Part shown: piece after piece, positions 61,829 through 64,000 of the stretch
How positions within the stretch are numbered: position 1 is the stretch's first letter
How the letters are laid out: every line of letters starts with the position of its first letter
Assembly: GCA_003342815.1 (NCBI GenBank)
Contig: PTEX01000032.1
Span: forward strand, 1,991,644-2,055,643
Reading direction: 5' to 3'
Source: Eudromia elegans
Taxonomy: Eukaryota > Chordata > Aves > Tinamiformes > Tinamidae
Length of the DNA: 64,000 nucleotides
Made by a program: the position numbers and the translations under genes
Notes under the pieces: model-generated
Seen by the model: the letters and a program-made list of their open reading frames with translations, nothing else
Databases searched by the model: none
What the model was told of the DNA's origin: nothing

Positions 61829-64000
61829 GCAATATTCTCACTAAAAACTTCTTCACCTGCCTTTGAATGGTGTCTACACCCACGCCTTTCAAACACCAGC
61901 TTCCCTTTGATCTGCACCAGTAGTTCCGTGCAAGTTCACAGTTCCTTTTCCCTTTGGAGTCACCCTCTCCACCTCTTCCAGGCTAACTCTTTCCTAGAGA
62001 GCAGCCTGCCCCTCCGCTCTTTTCCAGCCTCCACACTCCCCCGCTGGAGGAGGGCTGCCACCCACTTCCTGGGACTGCACAGAGCCTACTTTTCTAATCT
62101 TTTGGGAGCTGTTTTACAATTCATGCTTTTATTTCCTTCATATCTTGCTAACATTTTGTCCCCAAAGGGTCATTCATATTAAAGACACCTGAAATAGATG
62201 TCAAGCTAATCTCACTAGCTGGGAGTATCCAGGCTCTTCCTCACTAACTTCAGTGCAAATGGGTAAAAACAGAGGCAGCAAAAGAGCAAGGAATGAATAT
62301 TGTAGCCTAAGTGGTATTTCTTCTGGTGTTTTTGATATTCATGAAGTTATTACCAACATACATTAGGACCGTGTTTGGGCCCTGGAGGAATCTGAATGAA
62401 GTCAAACATGATGGTGGCATTCAAAAAAATTCAAATGAAATTGTTCCCTTGGTATCCAAACACATATATGTGTTTTTCACAGGGTTATTAAATATCAAGG
62501 GAGCTATTAAAAGGTCCCAAATAATGTATATGTTTTCTTACAGTGCCTCCACCATCCTGGAACCAAAACACCATGAGAAGGCTACATTTCACATTATTTC
62601 AACCCCAAAAATAGCTCTAGGGGCTTATTAAAATGTCTGTGAAAATATATACTTCAGACATATATCTATATATAAATTAGGAAAGAAAGGAAAACTGTTG
62701 CCTAAAACAAAATGCAGGCAGCCATTCCTCTGCACCCCCTTAAGACAAACACTAGCCTACAAAGAGGTTGTGCCAAACGCACGTTTATTTCAGAACCTGA
62801 ACCCAGGAGCAGGTTTTAAGGAGCAGAACAAGTTGTTTCATTTACTGAACTCAGACAGCCTGGCCTGCAGTCCGGGCAGGGTGGTTTGGGGAAAGGAACA
62901 GCTCAGAGAACAACTTCCCAGCAGATCCAAAACCCAACCGAATCCAACTCCGCAGGGAGCCTCCCAAAAGCTCGCTATGTCAGGAGCTGAATGGACAGGT
63001 TTGATGTCAGACCACAGCCAAGCTGCTCTAACAGATTCCCCGTGTCACGCGTGAGACGGGGCTCGGAAGGGGCAGTGCCAGCGCCGGGGCAGGGACTGCA
63101 GCTTCACTGCCCTCCAGCGAACTCGGCTCCCAGCCACCTCCTCATGAGAACAAGCCCAGCCGCAAAGACAACGTGTTTTCATGGGTACCATTCTGCTACA
63201 CAACTCTTCTACCAGGCTGACCTGGATGTGACAACTACATTTTTCTTGTTCTGCCCAGCGCATGCTGTATTTAGCCTTTTTCCCCTCCTTTTCTTTGATG
63301 TTTTCTCTCACTGATACCATTTCAGTGTTGATCAGCACGAAACAGTCTCCATGAAAGCACTATATGCTGATGTTCAATTTAAACTCAATGGTTCTCCGTT
63401 ATTTTCAGGCAGCAAATTGCCAAACTCTATTAGGGAGAGAAGCCTGATAAAGTGATCCCTCACTCCAAGGTCTCCTGGGAGTTTTTCAATGCAGGTAAGG
63501 CTGCACATTTTACTTAGGGAATATTTGAATGTAGTATTGCAGAAGCTCCCCACGATGATAATACCAGAGTGACTGGTTGTGTCAGCATTCAGCCTAGTGA
63601 CAACAAGCAGTATGTGCAGCACTAATTTCTGTCCAAAACATAGACTTGCTTGCATAAAAGCTGTTATATCCCATTTAATATCGGTAAAGAGTAAGGATAA
63701 TTGGAACTCAGCATTTTCTCCTCTTTCTATCTCTCTGTGCACCTGTGTTTCTTACCCCACCGATCACAAGTACTTGTTCACTTATGCAAAGTAAACACAT
63801 TTACTCATGTGCCTTGGTATTTTCACCTTGTTCTGGAAGAGGTTGCCTTATGTCTTGCCATTAAATTGCTGATAAAAGGCACGCTGACGCAACATGCCAC
63901 TGCGCACTTGTCCACGCTAAACATCAAAGGCTGCCTAACAGACTGTGCAAGCCTGCGGTGCTCCGAGATAGATGGAGTGGCAGAAAAACGACCAAGAGGC

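Larger units (their letters stand above)
56781..64000 (-). other. AFF3: AFF3 intron, 3' portion of the intron before the VEEILR exon
   Basis: The intron ends at the acceptor at 56781 and begins beyond the window. It contains a pyrimidine run at 56967-56990, an old CR1/L3 relic at 57897-58230, an AT-rich TAAT-dense stretch at 59100-59420, A/G tracts at 59609-59647 and 60386-60400, a CR1 3' end at 61678-61828 and a CpG cluster near 63045-63170. No exon resembling the large N-terminal exons of the family was found. The region 62100-63000 holds nothing I can name. Confidence 0.8.

Overview
The window is vertebrate nuclear DNA, almost certainly from a bird. It is AT-rich with small CpG-dense patches. 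It carries an avian-type CR1 LINE 3' end and several older CR1/L3-like and MIR-like relics. I saw no Alu, no mammalian L1 and no operon-like packing of open frames. No prokaryotic, plasmid, phage or CRISPR feature was seen.

The window lies inside one very large gene on the minus strand. I identify it as AFF3 (LAF4), a member of the AF4/FMR2 family of nuclear transcription-elongation scaffolds. Five short coding exons can be read. In transcript order they are 56736-56780 (45 nt), 36841-36927 (87 nt), 34098-34134 (37 nt), 33791-33842 (52 nt) and 589-640 (52 nt). All have AG acceptors behind pyrimidine tracts and GT donors. Their phases (0/0, 0/0, 0/1, 1/2, 2/0) join exactly into 273 nt, or 91 codons, with no stop. 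The peptide holds the family motif [16 protein letters not shown] and the acidic motif MLEDDLKLSSDEDDNEQ. The second motif, together with the HSW form of the first, points to AFF3 rather than AFF1, AFF2 or AFF4. The 5' exons with the start codon lie beyond 64000. The serine-rich and C-terminal exons lie below position 1.

The rest is intron. From high to low coordinates: 56781-64000 (part of the intron 5' of the first visible exon), 36928-56735 (19.8 kb), 34135-36840 (2.7 kb), 33843-34097 (255 nt), 641-33790 (33.2 kb) and 1-588 (start of the next intron). The introns hold CR1 copies at 1010-1422, 39715-39960 and 61678-61828, an old CR1/L3 relic at 57897-58230, and MIR-like relics at 18969-19095 and 47437-47575. 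They also hold small palindromic old repeats, an AT microsatellite, homopolymer and purine tracts, several CpG-dense patches and some notable inverted repeats.

No new multi-gene system is present. The items most worth a second look are a ~98-nt hairpin at 22581-22678, a CpG-dense patch with a Kozak-context ATG and a possible donor on the plus strand (8141-8406), and the tight pair of mini-exons near 34 kb. Long open frames elsewhere (up to 168 codons) look like chance or lie within repeats.
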